Positions 24,667-33,186 of a stretch of 64,000 bases of DNA are shown one piece after another. The notes under the pieces were generated by a model, which saw only the letters and a list, made by a program, of their open reading frames with translations, did no database searches and was not told the origin of the DNA. Position numbers and translations under genes: made by a program. Origin of the DNA: Flavobacterium sp. MC2016-06 (GTDB lineage: Bacteria > Bacteroidota > Bacteroidia > Flavobacteriales > Flavobacteriaceae); assembly GCF_009711165.2 (NCBI RefSeq), contig NZ_WMID02000024.1:15419-79418 (forward strand), read 5' to 3'. Numbering within the stretch: position 1 is the stretch's first letter; each line of letters opens with the position of its first letter.

Positions 24667-24675
24667 GATAATTTT

Positions 24676-25086
24676 ATGAAAAGAGTTATAGTAGACTACG
24701 CTAAACTTACCAACGAAATTTTGAACCTTTTGGTTGAAAAATTTCCTGATGGTTATGATGATTCGGATGTTATCCGTTTTAGAAATGCTAAAAACGAATT
24801 AATCGAAGCTGTTGAAGTTCGTACTGAAGACACTATTTATTTAGTTAAAATTAGTACTAAACTTGCTGACAGAATCGAAAACTACGACGAAGATGATGAT
24901 CTTGACGTAGATGTTGATACTATCGAGCCAGTTAAAGGTCTTGATCTTGATGATGATATTGATGATGACGATGAAGATGATAATCAAGATAAACCAGACG
25001 TTGATGGTGGTGATGGTGACGACGATGATGACGACGATAAAGATGATATTGCTGACGACGACGATGATGAAGACGATGAAGATTAA
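24676..25086 (+). CDS. Aspartate-rich acidic protein
   Basis: This is a 136-aa protein starting 9 bp after the DHS-like gene. Residues 1-65 form an ordered domain (MKRVIVDYAKLTNEILNLLVE ... IYLVKISTKLADRI). Residues 70-136 are a low-complexity tail made almost only of Asp and Glu. Similar flavobacterial proteins have been labelled DNA primase, for which I see no support. The tail could bind cations such as polyamines or metals, or mimic nucleic acid; both are guesses. A terminator follows the stop. Confidence 0.75.
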   Translation: MKRVIVDYAKLTNEILNLLVEKFPDGYDDSDVIRFRNAKNELIEAVEVRTEDTIYLVKISTKLADRIENYDEDDDLDVDVDTIEPVKGLDLDDDIDDDDEDDNQDKPDVDGGDGDDDDDDDKDDIADDDDDEDDED

Positions 25087-25109
25087 TTTATCTCTTTTAA
25101 AATAAAGTA

Positions 25110-25138
25110 AAGGAACTCGAATTGAGTTCCTTTTTTTA
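25110..25138 (+). terminator. Terminator after the acidic-protein gene
   Basis: AAGGAACTC / GAGTTCCTT with loop GAATT is followed by seven Ts. It ends the speA/DHS/acidic-protein group. Confidence 0.85.
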
Positions 25139-25210
25139 TTAACAATAAAATCGATAATAAATTTATTTATTATAAGAAAAATACTATATTTATTAAAATA
25201 AATAGCAGCA

Positions 25211-27319
25211 ATGAATTCGGAAATACTACATGCCAAACTAAAAGAAAATTTTGGATTTGAGAAATTCAGACCCAATCAAGAAACTATTATAAATACAATA
25301 CTTGCTGGACAAGATACTTTGGCTATTATGCCAACTGGCGGCGGAAAATCGATATGTTTTCAATTACCTGCATTAGTTTTACCTGGAATTACAATTGTCA
25401 TTTCGCCTTTAATTGCCTTGATGAAAGATCAAGTTGACAGCTTAAAAGCAAATGGAATTGACGCCTGCTACATTAATAGCAGCCAATCTAGTGAAGAACA
25501 GAAGTTTTACATAGACAATTTAAAATCAAATACTTTTAAATTGGTTTATATAGCTCCCGAAAGTTTATCTTATCTTGATGTTGCTTTTAATGAACTAACA
25601 ATCAGTTTGATTGCTATAGACGAAGCGCATTGTATTTCTTCATGGGGGCATGATTTTAGACCAGCTTATACTAATTTAGGATATTTAAAAAGCCGCTTCC
25701 CTTCTACTCCAATCCTTGCTCTTACCGCTACGGCCGATAAAGCAACACGTACAGATATTACGAAGCAATTAAATTTAAAAAATCCTAAAACTTTTATAGC
25801 TTCTTTTGATAGAGCCAATTTAAGTTTAGAAGTTCGACCAGCTTTAGACCGCGTAAAACAAATCATTGATTTTGTAGAAAATAAACCGAATGAATCGGGA
25901 ATTATTTATTGTTTAAGCAGAAAAACAACAGAAGAACTGGCTGAAAAATTGCAAAAAAGCGGTGTAACAGCTAAAGCGTATCATGCTGGTTTAGACAATA
26001 CCGTTCGTGCCAAAACACAAGATGCTTTTATAAATGATGATTGTCAGGTAGTTTGTGCTACAATTGCATTTGGTATGGGAATCGATAAGTCTAATGTACG
26101 TTGGGTTATTCATTATAATTTACCCAAAAATATAGAAGGTTATTATCAGGAAATTGGGCGTGCCGGACGTGACGGTCTTCCTGCAGAAACGCTATTGTTT
26201 GAAAGTTATGCCGATGTTATTCAGCTGCAGAAATTTGCTTCTGAGGGTTTAAATTCTGATGTACAGCTTGCAAAATTAGAACGAATGAAACAATATGCAG
26301 ATGCTTTGAGCTGCAGACGTAAAATTCTACTCTCCTATTTTGGTGAGTTAGTTACCGAAAATTGTGGAAATTGTGATATATGCAAAAAACCGCCTGTCTT
26401 TTTTGATGGAACTATTTTAGCACAAAAAGCACTCTCGGCGATTACTCGACTGCAGGAATCTGAGCCTTTGGCTGTAATTGTAGATTTTTTAAGAGGCTCG
26501 AGAAACGCGTATATGCATGAAAAAAATTATCAAACGCTTAAAACGTACGGAATCGGCGCTGATATTTCTTGGTACGATTGGAATCAGTACCTTATTCAGC
26601 TTATAAATTTAGGATATTGTGAAATTGCTTTTCATCAGCATAATAAAATTTTGCTAACTCCTTTTGCAAAGAAAGTTTTGTTTGAAGGTGAAAAAGTAAA
26701 ATTGACTACAGTTGTCAAAAAAGTAATAGATAAAAACGAAATCAAAGAAACAAAGGCCAAAACTGCTAAAAATTCTCTTTTTGAAACACTTCGAAAATTA
26801 CGCTATGAAATTGCACAAGAAGAAGAAGTTCCTGCTTACGTCATTTTTAGTGATGCAGCTTTGAGACACATGGAAACTATTCGACCTATGAGTGATGAAG
26901 AATTCTTAACTGTTGATGGAGTTGGAAAAGCCAAACTAGAAAAATACGGTTCTGAGTTTATAAATGCTATTATTGAATTTGAGAAGAGTAAAAAAACAAC
27001 TACCAAAGCAAAAAAAGAAAGTAATACTTATAAAGCTACTTTTGATTTATTTGCAAGTGGTATTTCTTTAGAAGAAATTGCAGAAAGGAGAAGTTTAGGT
27101 TTTTCGACGATCATTTCCCATTTAGCCAAACTATATGTAGATGGTTTTGAAATTGATTTGAGTCCGTTTGTTTCAAATGAAGAAGTTTCTCAGTTACGAC
27201 AAGCAAAAATAGCTTTAGAAAGTCCAAATGCATTAAAACCTTATTACGATCATCTTGAAGAGAAAGTTTCTTATGATAAGATTAGATTAGGACTTGCAAT
27301 TATTGAGAAAGATAAATAA
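25211..27319 (+). CDS. recQ: ATP-dependent DNA helicase RecQ
   Basis: This is a 702-aa 3'-5' helicase used in recombination and replication-fork repair. The superfamily 2 motifs are Walker A MPTGGGKS (about 40-47), DEAH (about 138) and the QEIGRAGRDG motif VI. The zinc-binding RecQ-C part has CRR ... CGNCDIC (about 367-390). An HRDC domain is near 535-600 (VDGVGKAKLEKYG), and a further HTH-like segment at the end (SLEEIAERRSLGFSTI, 620 onward) is common in Bacteroidota RecQ. Length is normal for this group. It is transcribed alone. Confidence 0.95.
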   Translation: MNSEILHAKLKENFGFEKFRPNQETIINTILAGQDTLAIMPTGGGKSICFQLPALVLPGITIVISPLIALMKDQVDSLKANGIDACYINSSQSSEEQKFYIDNLKSNTFKLVYIAPESLSYLDVAFNELTISLIAIDEAHCISSWGHDFRPAYTNLGYLKSRFPSTPILALTATADKATRTDITKQLNLKNPKTFIASFDRANLSLEVRPALDRVKQIIDFVENKPNESGIIYCLSRKTTEELAEKLQKSGVTAKAYHAGLDNTVRAKTQDAFINDDCQVVCATIAFGMGIDKSNVRWVIHYNLPKNIEGYYQEIGRAGRDGLPAETLLFESYADVIQLQKFASEGLNSDVQLAKLERMKQYADALSCRRKILLSYFGELVTENCGNCDICKKPPVFFDGTILAQKALSAITRLQESEPLAVIVDFLRGSRNAYMHEKNYQTLKTYGIGADISWYDWNQYLIQLINLGYCEIAFHQHNKILLTPFAKKVLFEGEKVKLTTVVKKVIDKNEIKETKAKTAKNSLFETLRKLRYEIAQEEEVPAYVIFSDAALRHMETIRPMSDEEFLTVDGVGKAKLEKYGSEFINAIIEFEKSKKTTTKAKKESNTYKATFDLFASGISLEEIAERRSLGFSTIISHLAKLYVDGFEIDLSPFVSNEEVSQLRQAKIALESPNALKPYYDHLEEKVSYDKIRLGLAIIEKDK

Positions 27320-27330
27320 AGTTTTTTTTT

Positions 27331-27422
27331 ATCATGCAGATTTTGCAGATTAAGCTGATTTTTTTACTTAAAACAAGATAGAGGCAAAATAAATCAGCTT
27401 AATCTGCAAAATTTGCGTGATA
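27331..27422. repeat. Inverted repeat downstream of recQ
   Basis: Arms of about 32 nt: ATCATGCAGATTTTGCAGAT-TAAGCTGATTT pairs with AAATCAGCTTAATCTGCAAA-ATTTGCGTGAT. The same motif family recurs at 59209-59416. It is probably a chromosomal interspersed repeat. Confidence 0.75.
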
Positions 27423-27450
27423 TTCTAGACAATATTGTCTTTTCGACTAA

Positions 27451-27520
27451 GGAGAAATCTTCGCAAGAAGCTCCATAAAGAAATGTCGTCAATCTTTGTA
27501 GAGCTTCTTGCGAAGATCCC
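27451..27520. repeat. Inverted repeat with GAAGAT/ATCTTC arms
   Basis: GAAATCTTCGCAAGAAGCTC pairs with GAGCTTCTTGCGAAGAT. Related palindromes are at 49222-49300 and 59269-59353, usually followed by GATGACA or GAATGACA. Confidence 0.75.
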
Positions 27521-27532
27521 TCGTTCCTCGGG

Positions 27533-27812
27533 ATGACAAGATTGTGTTTACAGACCTGCAAGGTTTCTAAAACCTTGTAGGTCTAATTTTTGCAATTCAA
27601 TTCACAACGTTTATAATTTCTGAAATGACAAGATTGTGTTTATAGACCTGCAAGGTTTCTAAAACCTTGTAGGTCTATTTTTTGCAATTCAACTCGTAAC
27701 GGTTTATTATTTCTGAAATGACAATATTGTGTTTACAGACCTGCAAGGTTTCCAAAACCTTGCAGGTCTGATTTTTACTATTCAATTCACAACGTTTTTC
27801 ATTTCTAAAATG
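27533..27812. repeat. Three tandem ~93-bp units each with a 33-bp palindrome
   Basis: Units begin ATGACAAGATTGTGTTTACA at 27533 and near 27625 and 27717. Each carries the palindrome AGACCTGCAAGGTTT / AAACCTTGTAGGTCT (27552-27584, 27644-27676, 27737-27769). The gap between recQ and the DinB gene (609 bp) consists mainly of these repeats. Confidence 0.85.
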
Positions 27813-27866
27813 ACAAAAATGTATTGTATTTTTGACTTAATAAGATAGAGTAAAATATTCGAAAAC

Positions 27867-27903
27867 AAAAAACCTGTAAAGCATAAACTCTACAGGTTTT
27901 TTT
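27867..27903. terminator. Terminator of the DinB-family gene
   Basis: AAAACCTGTA / TACAGGTTTT hairpin with A and T runs on both sides, just downstream of the minus-strand gene at 27929. Confidence 0.8.
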
Positions 27904-27928
27904 CTGTTTTATTCTAATCTATTAAGGT

Positions 27929-28444
27929 TTACAAATATCTTTCTTGAAAGACATTTTGATGATGTTTTTGATGTCCGATTAAAACAAAACCTAAAGCTCG
28001 AACAGAAATCTTATTATTTGATGCTGTTCCTATTCTTTTAAGTTGTTCTTCAGATAAACTTTTATAAAACAATAAATTTGAATGTCTTACGGCAGAAAAT
28101 TCAGTTAATAATTCTTGAATACTTCTTTTGTTAGCATCTGTATTGGCTACATAATCGTTTTCTTCAAAACCAGGCAAAGCAGTTTGATCATTTCTAGAAA
28201 AACGTAAGGCACGATACGCAAAAATGCGTTCAGTATCTATTACGTGCTGGATAATTTCTTTAATTGCCCATTTCCCTTCCGCATAACGATAATCAAATTT
28301 ATCCATCGGAATGTTTTGAACAAACTTGATGAAATCATGCAGAGAAATTTCTAATTCTTCGATTAAATTAACATCTCCAGCTTCTTTAAGATACGTTACA
28401 AATCCGCCTGAGCATTCATCTTCTGATAATTCTTTTGAATTCAT
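27929..28444 (-). CDS. DinB-family putative metal-binding protein
   Basis: This is a 171-aa four-helix-bundle protein of the DinB/YfiT type. Candidate metal ligands are His in IIQHVIDTERIFAYRALRF and the later IGHQKHHQNV, with a third in the RHSNLLFY segment. WAIKEIIQHVIDTE is the family signature. Some members are thiol-dependent transferases, but most are unassigned. It lies 31 bp downstream of ppc on the same strand and may be cotranscribed with it. Confidence 0.85.
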   Translation of the reverse strand: MNSKELSEDECSGGFVTYLKEAGDVNLIEELEISLHDFIKFVQNIPMDKFDYRYAEGKWAIKEIIQHVIDTERIFAYRALRFSRNDQTALPGFEENDYVANTDANKRSIQELLTEFSAVRHSNLLFYKSLSEEQLKRIGTASNNKISVRALGFVLIGHQKHHQNVFQERYL

Positions 28445-28475
28445 ATTATTACAATTTTTGAATATTATCTAACTT

Positions 28476-31061
28476 TTAAGCTGAGTTTCTACTTGCGTTT
28501 GTGTTTCCGAAAAGTGATCTTGTTACAATTTTTTCATAAACTTTAATCAACTCCTCGTTCCCGCTGTTTTCTTTATTCAATTCATTAATTCTTAATAAAG
28601 CATATTGCTGTATTGTCAACAATGGCAATACAATACGCTCTCTTATTTGAATAGAAGCTATACCATCAGGATAGTTTTCCATCAAAGATTTATGATCTGC
28701 AATTTTAAGTAAAAGACGTTTTGTTTCTAAAAATTCATCGTAAATAATCTGCCAGAATTCTCCAAATTCAGGATCTTTTCTCATGTATGCAGTAAGTGGG
28801 AAAAATGATTTTGCCAAAGACATCATACTGTTTTCCAAAAGCGTTTTAAAGAATAATGAATTGTGATACAAATCATGAACTTTATCCCATTGATTTGTAT
28901 CTTCAAAATGTTTTAAAGCCGATCCTACACCAAAAAAACCAGGTACATTCTGCTTCAATTGACTCCAAGAACCTACGAATGGAATTGCTCTTAAATCTGC
29001 AAAATCTAATTGCTCAGACTTGCTTCTTTTAGAAGGACGGCTTCCAATGTTGGTTTTAGAATAATATTTTAAAGTACTCATTTTTTCCAAGTAAGGGATA
29101 AATTTAGGATGATTCTTAAAACTTAAATATTTGTCATATCCTAAATCTGCCAATTGTGTTAGAATTCCAGTTTCTTCAGCAGATAATTCATTTTGTCCTT
29201 TACTGAAAACCTGATTAGTAACACCAGCAGTCAATAAATTTTCAATATTATAACGGCAAGAATCTAAAGTTCCAAAATTAGAACTAATAGTCTGCCCTTG
29301 TACAGTAATCTGAATTTCGTTATTTTCAATTTTTGGCCCTAAAGAAGCATAAAATTTATGTGTTTTTCCACCACCACGTGCTGGAGGTCCACCGCGTCCG
29401 TCAAAGAATATCGCTTTAATACCGTATTGTCTAGAGATTTCAGTCAATGCTATTTTAGCCTGATAAATACTCCAGTTGGCCATCAAATAACCACCATCTT
29501 TAGTTCCGTCAGAGAAACCAAGCATAATCGTTTGTTTGTTGCCTCTAGCTTTTAAATGCTTCGAATATTCTGGATTGGTATACAATTGCTCCATAACTTC
29601 ATGCGCTTTTTGCAAATCGTCTACAGATTCAAACAATGGAATAATATCAACCGTTGGGTTTTCCCAATTGTTTAAACGAATCATTGCAAAAGTTTCCATG
29701 ACATTCAATGCGCTTTCGTTATTACTAATAATATAACGATTTGCTCCAAATTCGCCATTGCGTTCTTGAATCGTTTTAATGGCTTGAACAGATTCTAAAG
29801 TAGATTTTGTTATTTCGTCATTAAAGTCATCAGCATTTAAATTTCCTTTAACTTTAGATAAAACCACTAATTTTTCAGCTTCAGATAATTCAAAATAATT
29901 CTCTGGAAAAATATCCGATCCTGATTTCAAATAATAGTTAACAACATCATTAAATACGGCGTCATGAATTTTACTATTCTGACGAATATCTAAAGTTGCA
30001 AAATGGAATCCGAATAGATTAATTTTTACCAATAAAGCTTCCAATTCATCTAAGTATAATGATTGATGCTTCTCGATAATAATACTTCTAATTTTGTTTA
30101 ACTGTGATAATAATTCGTCTAAAGTAATGTAAATTTCACCTTTAGAATAAAATACAGAACGGTAAAGTTTATGTTCAAGTTCAGATACTAAAGTATCTAC
30201 ACCTGAGAAAGTTAACTTTCTTTTTAAGTTTCTCATTTCAACATAATAACACTTTAAAATAGAAGTCCTTAAACGCTCTGCTACTTTTAGTGTAATTTCT
30301 GTTGTTACAAAAGGATTTCCATCTCGATCTCCTCCTGGCCAAAATCCTAATTTTATTAATTGATTTTGAATTGCGTTTCCTTGAAGGACATTTTTTTGCA
30401 AATAATGAACAATTTCTCCAGAAGTTGCATAAAATACATTCTCTAAATACCAGATCAAACTAACCGCTTCATCGTAAGGATTTGGTTTTTCGTTCTGAAT
30501 AAAAGGTGTTTTCCCTAGCTGTGCTAATAATTGTTTGATTTTTAATAAATCATTTAATCGAATTGCTTCTGTTAAATCATTTATAATTCCTAGAACTGGT
30601 CCAGGATAAAATTGTGTCGGATGCGCGGTTAAAACCGTACGTACGTTGAAGTTTTCGAGGAATTCAATTAATTCATCGTCTTTTTCTTTTGCGTCAGATT
30701 TCTCTTTAATATCACGAAGCGAGCCTCGTCCTTCCATGTTATTAACTTCAGGAAAAGCAGCATCTTCAATAGCATCAAAAAGTACAATTTGACGTTCTAT
30801 ATATTGAATAAATCGAAACATAAGATCGATTTTTTCAGTTTCAGAAGCATCATTAAGGTATTTATTAGAAAAGAAATCAAAAATTTCTTTAGGTGTTTCT
30901 TGTTTTTTAAAGCCTGTTTCGCAAGTCTCTGTAAATAAAGGCAGTAAAACCCCAGTATTATCTATCGAATCAAAAGGTAATGTTATAAAAACACTGTTGT
31001 AAATGTGATATTTAGAGAGAACATCTTGATTAAAGCGCTCAATTTTTGGCAGCGTATACAT
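28476..31061 (-). CDS. ppc: Phosphoenolpyruvate carboxylase
   Basis: This is an 861-aa anaplerotic enzyme making oxaloacetate from PEP and bicarbonate. The catalytic histidine is in VLTAHPTQ (about residue 155). The second active-site signature is ALTEISRQYGIKAIFFDGRG, followed by GGPPARGGGKTH near 560, and substrate-binding arginines are in GSRPSKR. Length is typical. The C terminus NTNASRNSA replaces the usual QNTG end. The gene follows an Lrp-type regulator on the same strand, with a terminator-like hairpin between them. Confidence 0.95.
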   Translation of the reverse strand: MYTLPKIERFNQDVLSKYHIYNSVFITLPFDSIDNTGVLLPLFTETCETGFKKQETPKEIFDFFSNKYLNDASETEKIDLMFRFIQYIERQIVLFDAIEDAAFPEVNNMEGRGSLRDIKEKSDAKEKDDELIEFLENFNVRTVLTAHPTQFYPGPVLGIINDLTEAIRLNDLLKIKQLLAQLGKTPFIQNEKPNPYDEAVSLIWYLENVFYATSGEIVHYLQKNVLQGNAIQNQLIKLGFWPGGDRDGNPFVTTEITLKVAERLRTSILKCYYVEMRNLKRKLTFSGVDTLVSELEHKLYRSVFYSKGEIYITLDELLSQLNKIRSIIIEKHQSLYLDELEALLVKINLFGFHFATLDIRQNSKIHDAVFNDVVNYYLKSGSDIFPENYFELSEAEKLVVLSKVKGNLNADDFNDEITKSTLESVQAIKTIQERNGEFGANRYIISNNESALNVMETFAMIRLNNWENPTVDIIPLFESVDDLQKAHEVMEQLYTNPEYSKHLKARGNKQTIMLGFSDGTKDGGYLMANWSIYQAKIALTEISRQYGIKAIFFDGRGGPPARGGGKTHKFYASLGPKIENNEIQITVQGQTISSNFGTLDSCRYNIENLLTAGVTNQVFSKGQNELSAEETGILTQLADLGYDKYLSFKNHPKFIPYLEKMSTLKYYSKTNIGSRPSKRSKSEQLDFADLRAIPFVGSWSQLKQNVPGFFGVGSALKHFEDTNQWDKVHDLYHNSLFFKTLLENSMMSLAKSFFPLTAYMRKDPEFGEFWQIIYDEFLETKRLLLKIADHKSLMENYPDGIASIQIRERIVLPLLTIQQYALLRINELNKENSGNEELIKVYEKIVTRSLFGNTNASRNSA

Positions 31062-31094
31062 AATCGCGTTATAGTTGGTTGGTTAATAGGTCAT

Positions 31095-31130
31095 AAAAAA
31101 ACCCCAAGAATAAACTTGAGGTTATATTTT
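31095..31130 (-). terminator. Terminator between lrp-type gene and ppc
   Basis: AACCCCAAG / CTTGAGGTT hairpin. On the minus strand it follows the Lrp-family gene and a T-run follows (TTTTTTATGACC). Confidence 0.65.
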
Positions 31131-31153
31131 AATATAGCATTCAAGAAAAATTG

Positions 31154-31633
31154 TTACATATTTTTAAAAATAGTATGCATCAAACGCTTCTTATCGTTTA
31201 TACTTTCTTCTAATGAAATCATAGTTTCAGTTCTGTAAACACCCTCGATATCATCTATCATAAAGATAACTTCTTTTGCATGCTTAGTATCTTTTGCTCT
31301 AATTTTGCAAAAAATATTGAATTTACCTGTAGTTACAGAAGCTACTGTAACGAAAGGGATTTGATTAATTCGCTCTAATACAAATTTTGTCTGAGACGTA
31401 TTATTAAGAAACACACCTACATAAGCAATAAATGAATACCCTAGTTTATCATAATCTAAGGCCAAAGAAGATCCCATTATTATCCCTGCGTCTTCCATCT
31501 TTTTTACTCTAACATGTACTGTTCCAGCAGATATCAATAGTTTTTTTGCAATGTCAGTAAACGGAACTCTCGTATTGTCTATTAACATATCTAAAATCTG
31601 GTGATCTACTTCATCTAAACGAAATTTACTCAT
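31154..31633 (-). CDS. Lrp/AsnC-family transcriptional regulator
   Basis: This is a 159-aa regulator. The N-terminal HTH has FRLDEVDHQILDMLIDNTRV and ISAGTVHVRVKKMEDAGII. The C-terminal RAM/ligand-binding domain spans about residues 65-145 (IAYVGVFLNN ... VTTGKFNIFCKI). Such proteins respond to amino acids and control amino-acid metabolism. The neighbours are ppc and an M14 carboxypeptidase, but the target genes are unknown. Confidence 0.92.
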   Translation of the reverse strand: MSKFRLDEVDHQILDMLIDNTRVPFTDIAKKLLISAGTVHVRVKKMEDAGIIMGSSLALDYDKLGYSFIAYVGVFLNNTSQTKFVLERINQIPFVTVASVTTGKFNIFCKIRAKDTKHAKEVIFMIDDIEGVYRTETMISLEESINDKKRLMHTIFKNM

Positions 31634-31710
31634 AATTCTTTAATTAATATTACTAATTGCTATTACAAAGTATAAAATTATATATAAAAAACAACAAATT
31701 CACAAAAAAA

Positions 31711-32865
31711 TTAACTTTTTATTAATCCGTTAACAAATTTAACATTTTTATTTAAATAAAAATCTGCTCTTTGATTCGTTTTCGGAAAATTATCATAGTC
31801 ATCTGAGTAAGCCGCACCTTCTGCATCGTATTCATAATGTCCAAAATAATTTTCTAATTCGCCTGCTTCAACAATGTAAGCATTAAAATGAATCTTATTT
31901 TCAATCAATTCCTCTCTGTATTGTGCGACAAAATTCGTAATAATTTCGATACCATCATAATTTATTTTGATATTTTTATACATAAAATCATAAAAAACCA
32001 CTTTATTTTGTGAAATATTCAAATAATCGCAATTTCTATTGTCAACTAAATCGTTTTCGCTTATGAGTTTAAAACTCGAAATTAGTGAGAAAAATAGGAA
32101 CTTTCGCGTAATTTCGCGATCATAGTCGCCTGGATAATGCCCTGCTTCAAATAAAATGGTGGGTACACCTAAATATTGAAACGTATCTCCTATACAATTA
32201 ATATTAAATGAATCATCAAAACGACCAACCTGCCCCGGAATATACTGCTGAAGCACGTCGTTAAGGCCTGCAATGAGGTTTATTGCCTTTAGTCTATTTT
32301 CATTTACTTCTCTCTCTTCATTATAAGAAGGTGCTAAAAAGGAAACTGTAGCAGGTTTTCCTGTATCGCCAGCGCCAAAAATAGTACGCTGATCATGAAG
32401 ATTAAAACAAAAATGAGGTTTAAACTCTTCAAATACGGCTCTAAGAACCTTGCTTTCCGGCTGTGTTAAATCTTGAGAATCTCTATTAAGATCAATTTCA
32501 TTGGCGTTTACACGAGTGTAAAGCTTAGCTCCGTCTGGATTTAATATAGGAATACAATAAAAAGTAAAAGCAGCAAGCATTTTAGCCGCAAATTCAGAAC
32601 CGCTGTTTAAAACATTAATAAAGTCAAAAAGCGCTTTTGTAGTTGTGCTTTCGTTTCCATGCATTTGTGACCAAAGATAAATACGAGTTTCTCCTGTACC
32701 AATTTGGTAACTATAAATAGGTTGTTCTAAAACAGAATGACCAATAACTTTTACTTGATTATTAGTATTGAGTTTTTCTAATAAAGGCTCAATCTCGTTT
32801 AAAGTTAAGTAACGACCTTTGATTGATTCTTCTTTGTATTGACTAAATAATTCTTCTAAATTCAT
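31711..32865 (-). CDS. M14-family zinc carboxypeptidase
   Basis: This is a 384-aa protein without an obvious signal peptide. The zinc motif HxxE is in WSQMHGNESTTTKALFDF (about residues 68-73), the second zinc histidine in CFNLHDQ, and the substrate-carboxylate Asn-Arg pair in IDLNRDSQDL. The family removes C-terminal amino acids from peptides; cytoplasmic members may act on cell-wall peptides or peptide by-products. It is divergent from an XRE regulator, and three operator-like palindromes lie just ahead of its start, so it is the probable regulated partner. Confidence 0.82.
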   Translation of the reverse strand: MNLEELFSQYKEESIKGRYLTLNEIEPLLEKLNTNNQVKVIGHSVLEQPIYSYQIGTGETRIYLWSQMHGNESTTTKALFDFINVLNSGSEFAAKMLAAFTFYCIPILNPDGAKLYTRVNANEIDLNRDSQDLTQPESKVLRAVFEEFKPHFCFNLHDQRTIFGAGDTGKPATVSFLAPSYNEEREVNENRLKAINLIAGLNDVLQQYIPGQVGRFDDSFNINCIGDTFQYLGVPTILFEAGHYPGDYDREITRKFLFFSLISSFKLISENDLVDNRNCDYLNISQNKVVFYDFMYKNIKINYDGIEIITNFVAQYREELIENKIHFNAYIVEAGELENYFGHYEYDAEGAAYSDDYDNFPKTNQRADFYLNKNVKFVNGLIKS

Positions 32866-32878
32866 TGTGTTTTGATTA

Positions 32879-32894
32879 GTTTACAAAAGTAAAC
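32879..32894. promoter_or_regulatory. Operator-like palindrome 1 (perfect)
   Basis: GTTTAC-AAAA-GTAAAC lies 13 bp upstream of the M14 peptidase ATG. It is the perfect member of a six-copy family in this intergenic region. Confidence 0.65.
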
Positions 32895-32902
32895 ATCTTT
32901 AT

Positions 32903-32918
32903 TTTTACAATTGTAAAC
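32903..32918. promoter_or_regulatory. Operator-like palindrome 2
   Basis: TTTTAC-AATT-GTAAAC, one mismatch from the consensus, 24 bp from site 1. Confidence 0.6.
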
Positions 32919-32935
32919 AACAAAAAAGAACTAGA

Positions 32936-32951
32936 ATTTATATTTGTAAAC
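32936..32951. promoter_or_regulatory. Operator-like palindrome 3 (degenerate)
   Basis: ATTTAT-ATTT-GTAAAC has an intact right half-site and a left half-site with two mismatches. Confidence 0.45.
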
Positions 32952-33099
32952 AGTATTTTAAGCTAATTCTATCGTTTTTACCGATAATAGATTAACAATT
33001 GTTATTACTTTAAATATATATAATTAAAATACTTATTTTCAATTATTTAAACACTATTACATGAAGTAATTATTGCATATTATTTACCTTTAAAATATG

Positions 33100-33115
33100 A
33101 TTTACAACTGTAAAA
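33100..33115. promoter_or_regulatory. Operator-like palindrome 4
   Basis: ATTTAC-AACT-GTAAAA lies 78 bp ahead of the XRE gene start; each half-site has one end mismatch. Confidence 0.55.
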
Positions 33116-33135
33116 TTGCATTATCCAATCCTTTT

Positions 33136-33151
33136 GATTACATTTGTAAAC
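33136..33151. promoter_or_regulatory. Operator-like palindrome 5
   Basis: GATTAC-ATTT-GTAAAC, 36 bp from site 4, overlapping a TACATTTG promoter-like element at 33139-33146. Confidence 0.6.
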
Positions 33152-33170
33152 ATATATTTTTTAAATAATA

Positions 33171-33186
33171 ATTTACAATGGTAAAC
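33171..33186. promoter_or_regulatory. Operator-like palindrome 6 over the start codon
   Basis: ATTTAC-AATG-GTAAAC. The ATG of the XRE gene (33178) lies inside the palindrome, and GTAAAC encodes residues Val2-Asn3. A bound repressor would block the transcription start region. Confidence 0.6.

Noticed and set aside
24841..25275. Long minus-strand reading frame opposite the acidic-protein gene
   Set aside because: It is the mirror of the Asp codons (giving Ile/Val runs) and has no start signals; the plus-strand gene explains it.
27533..27812. Regular repeats that could suggest a CRISPR array
   Set aside because: There are only three units, the period (~93 bp) is too long, the parts between palindromes are near-identical rather than unique spacers, and no cas gene is present.
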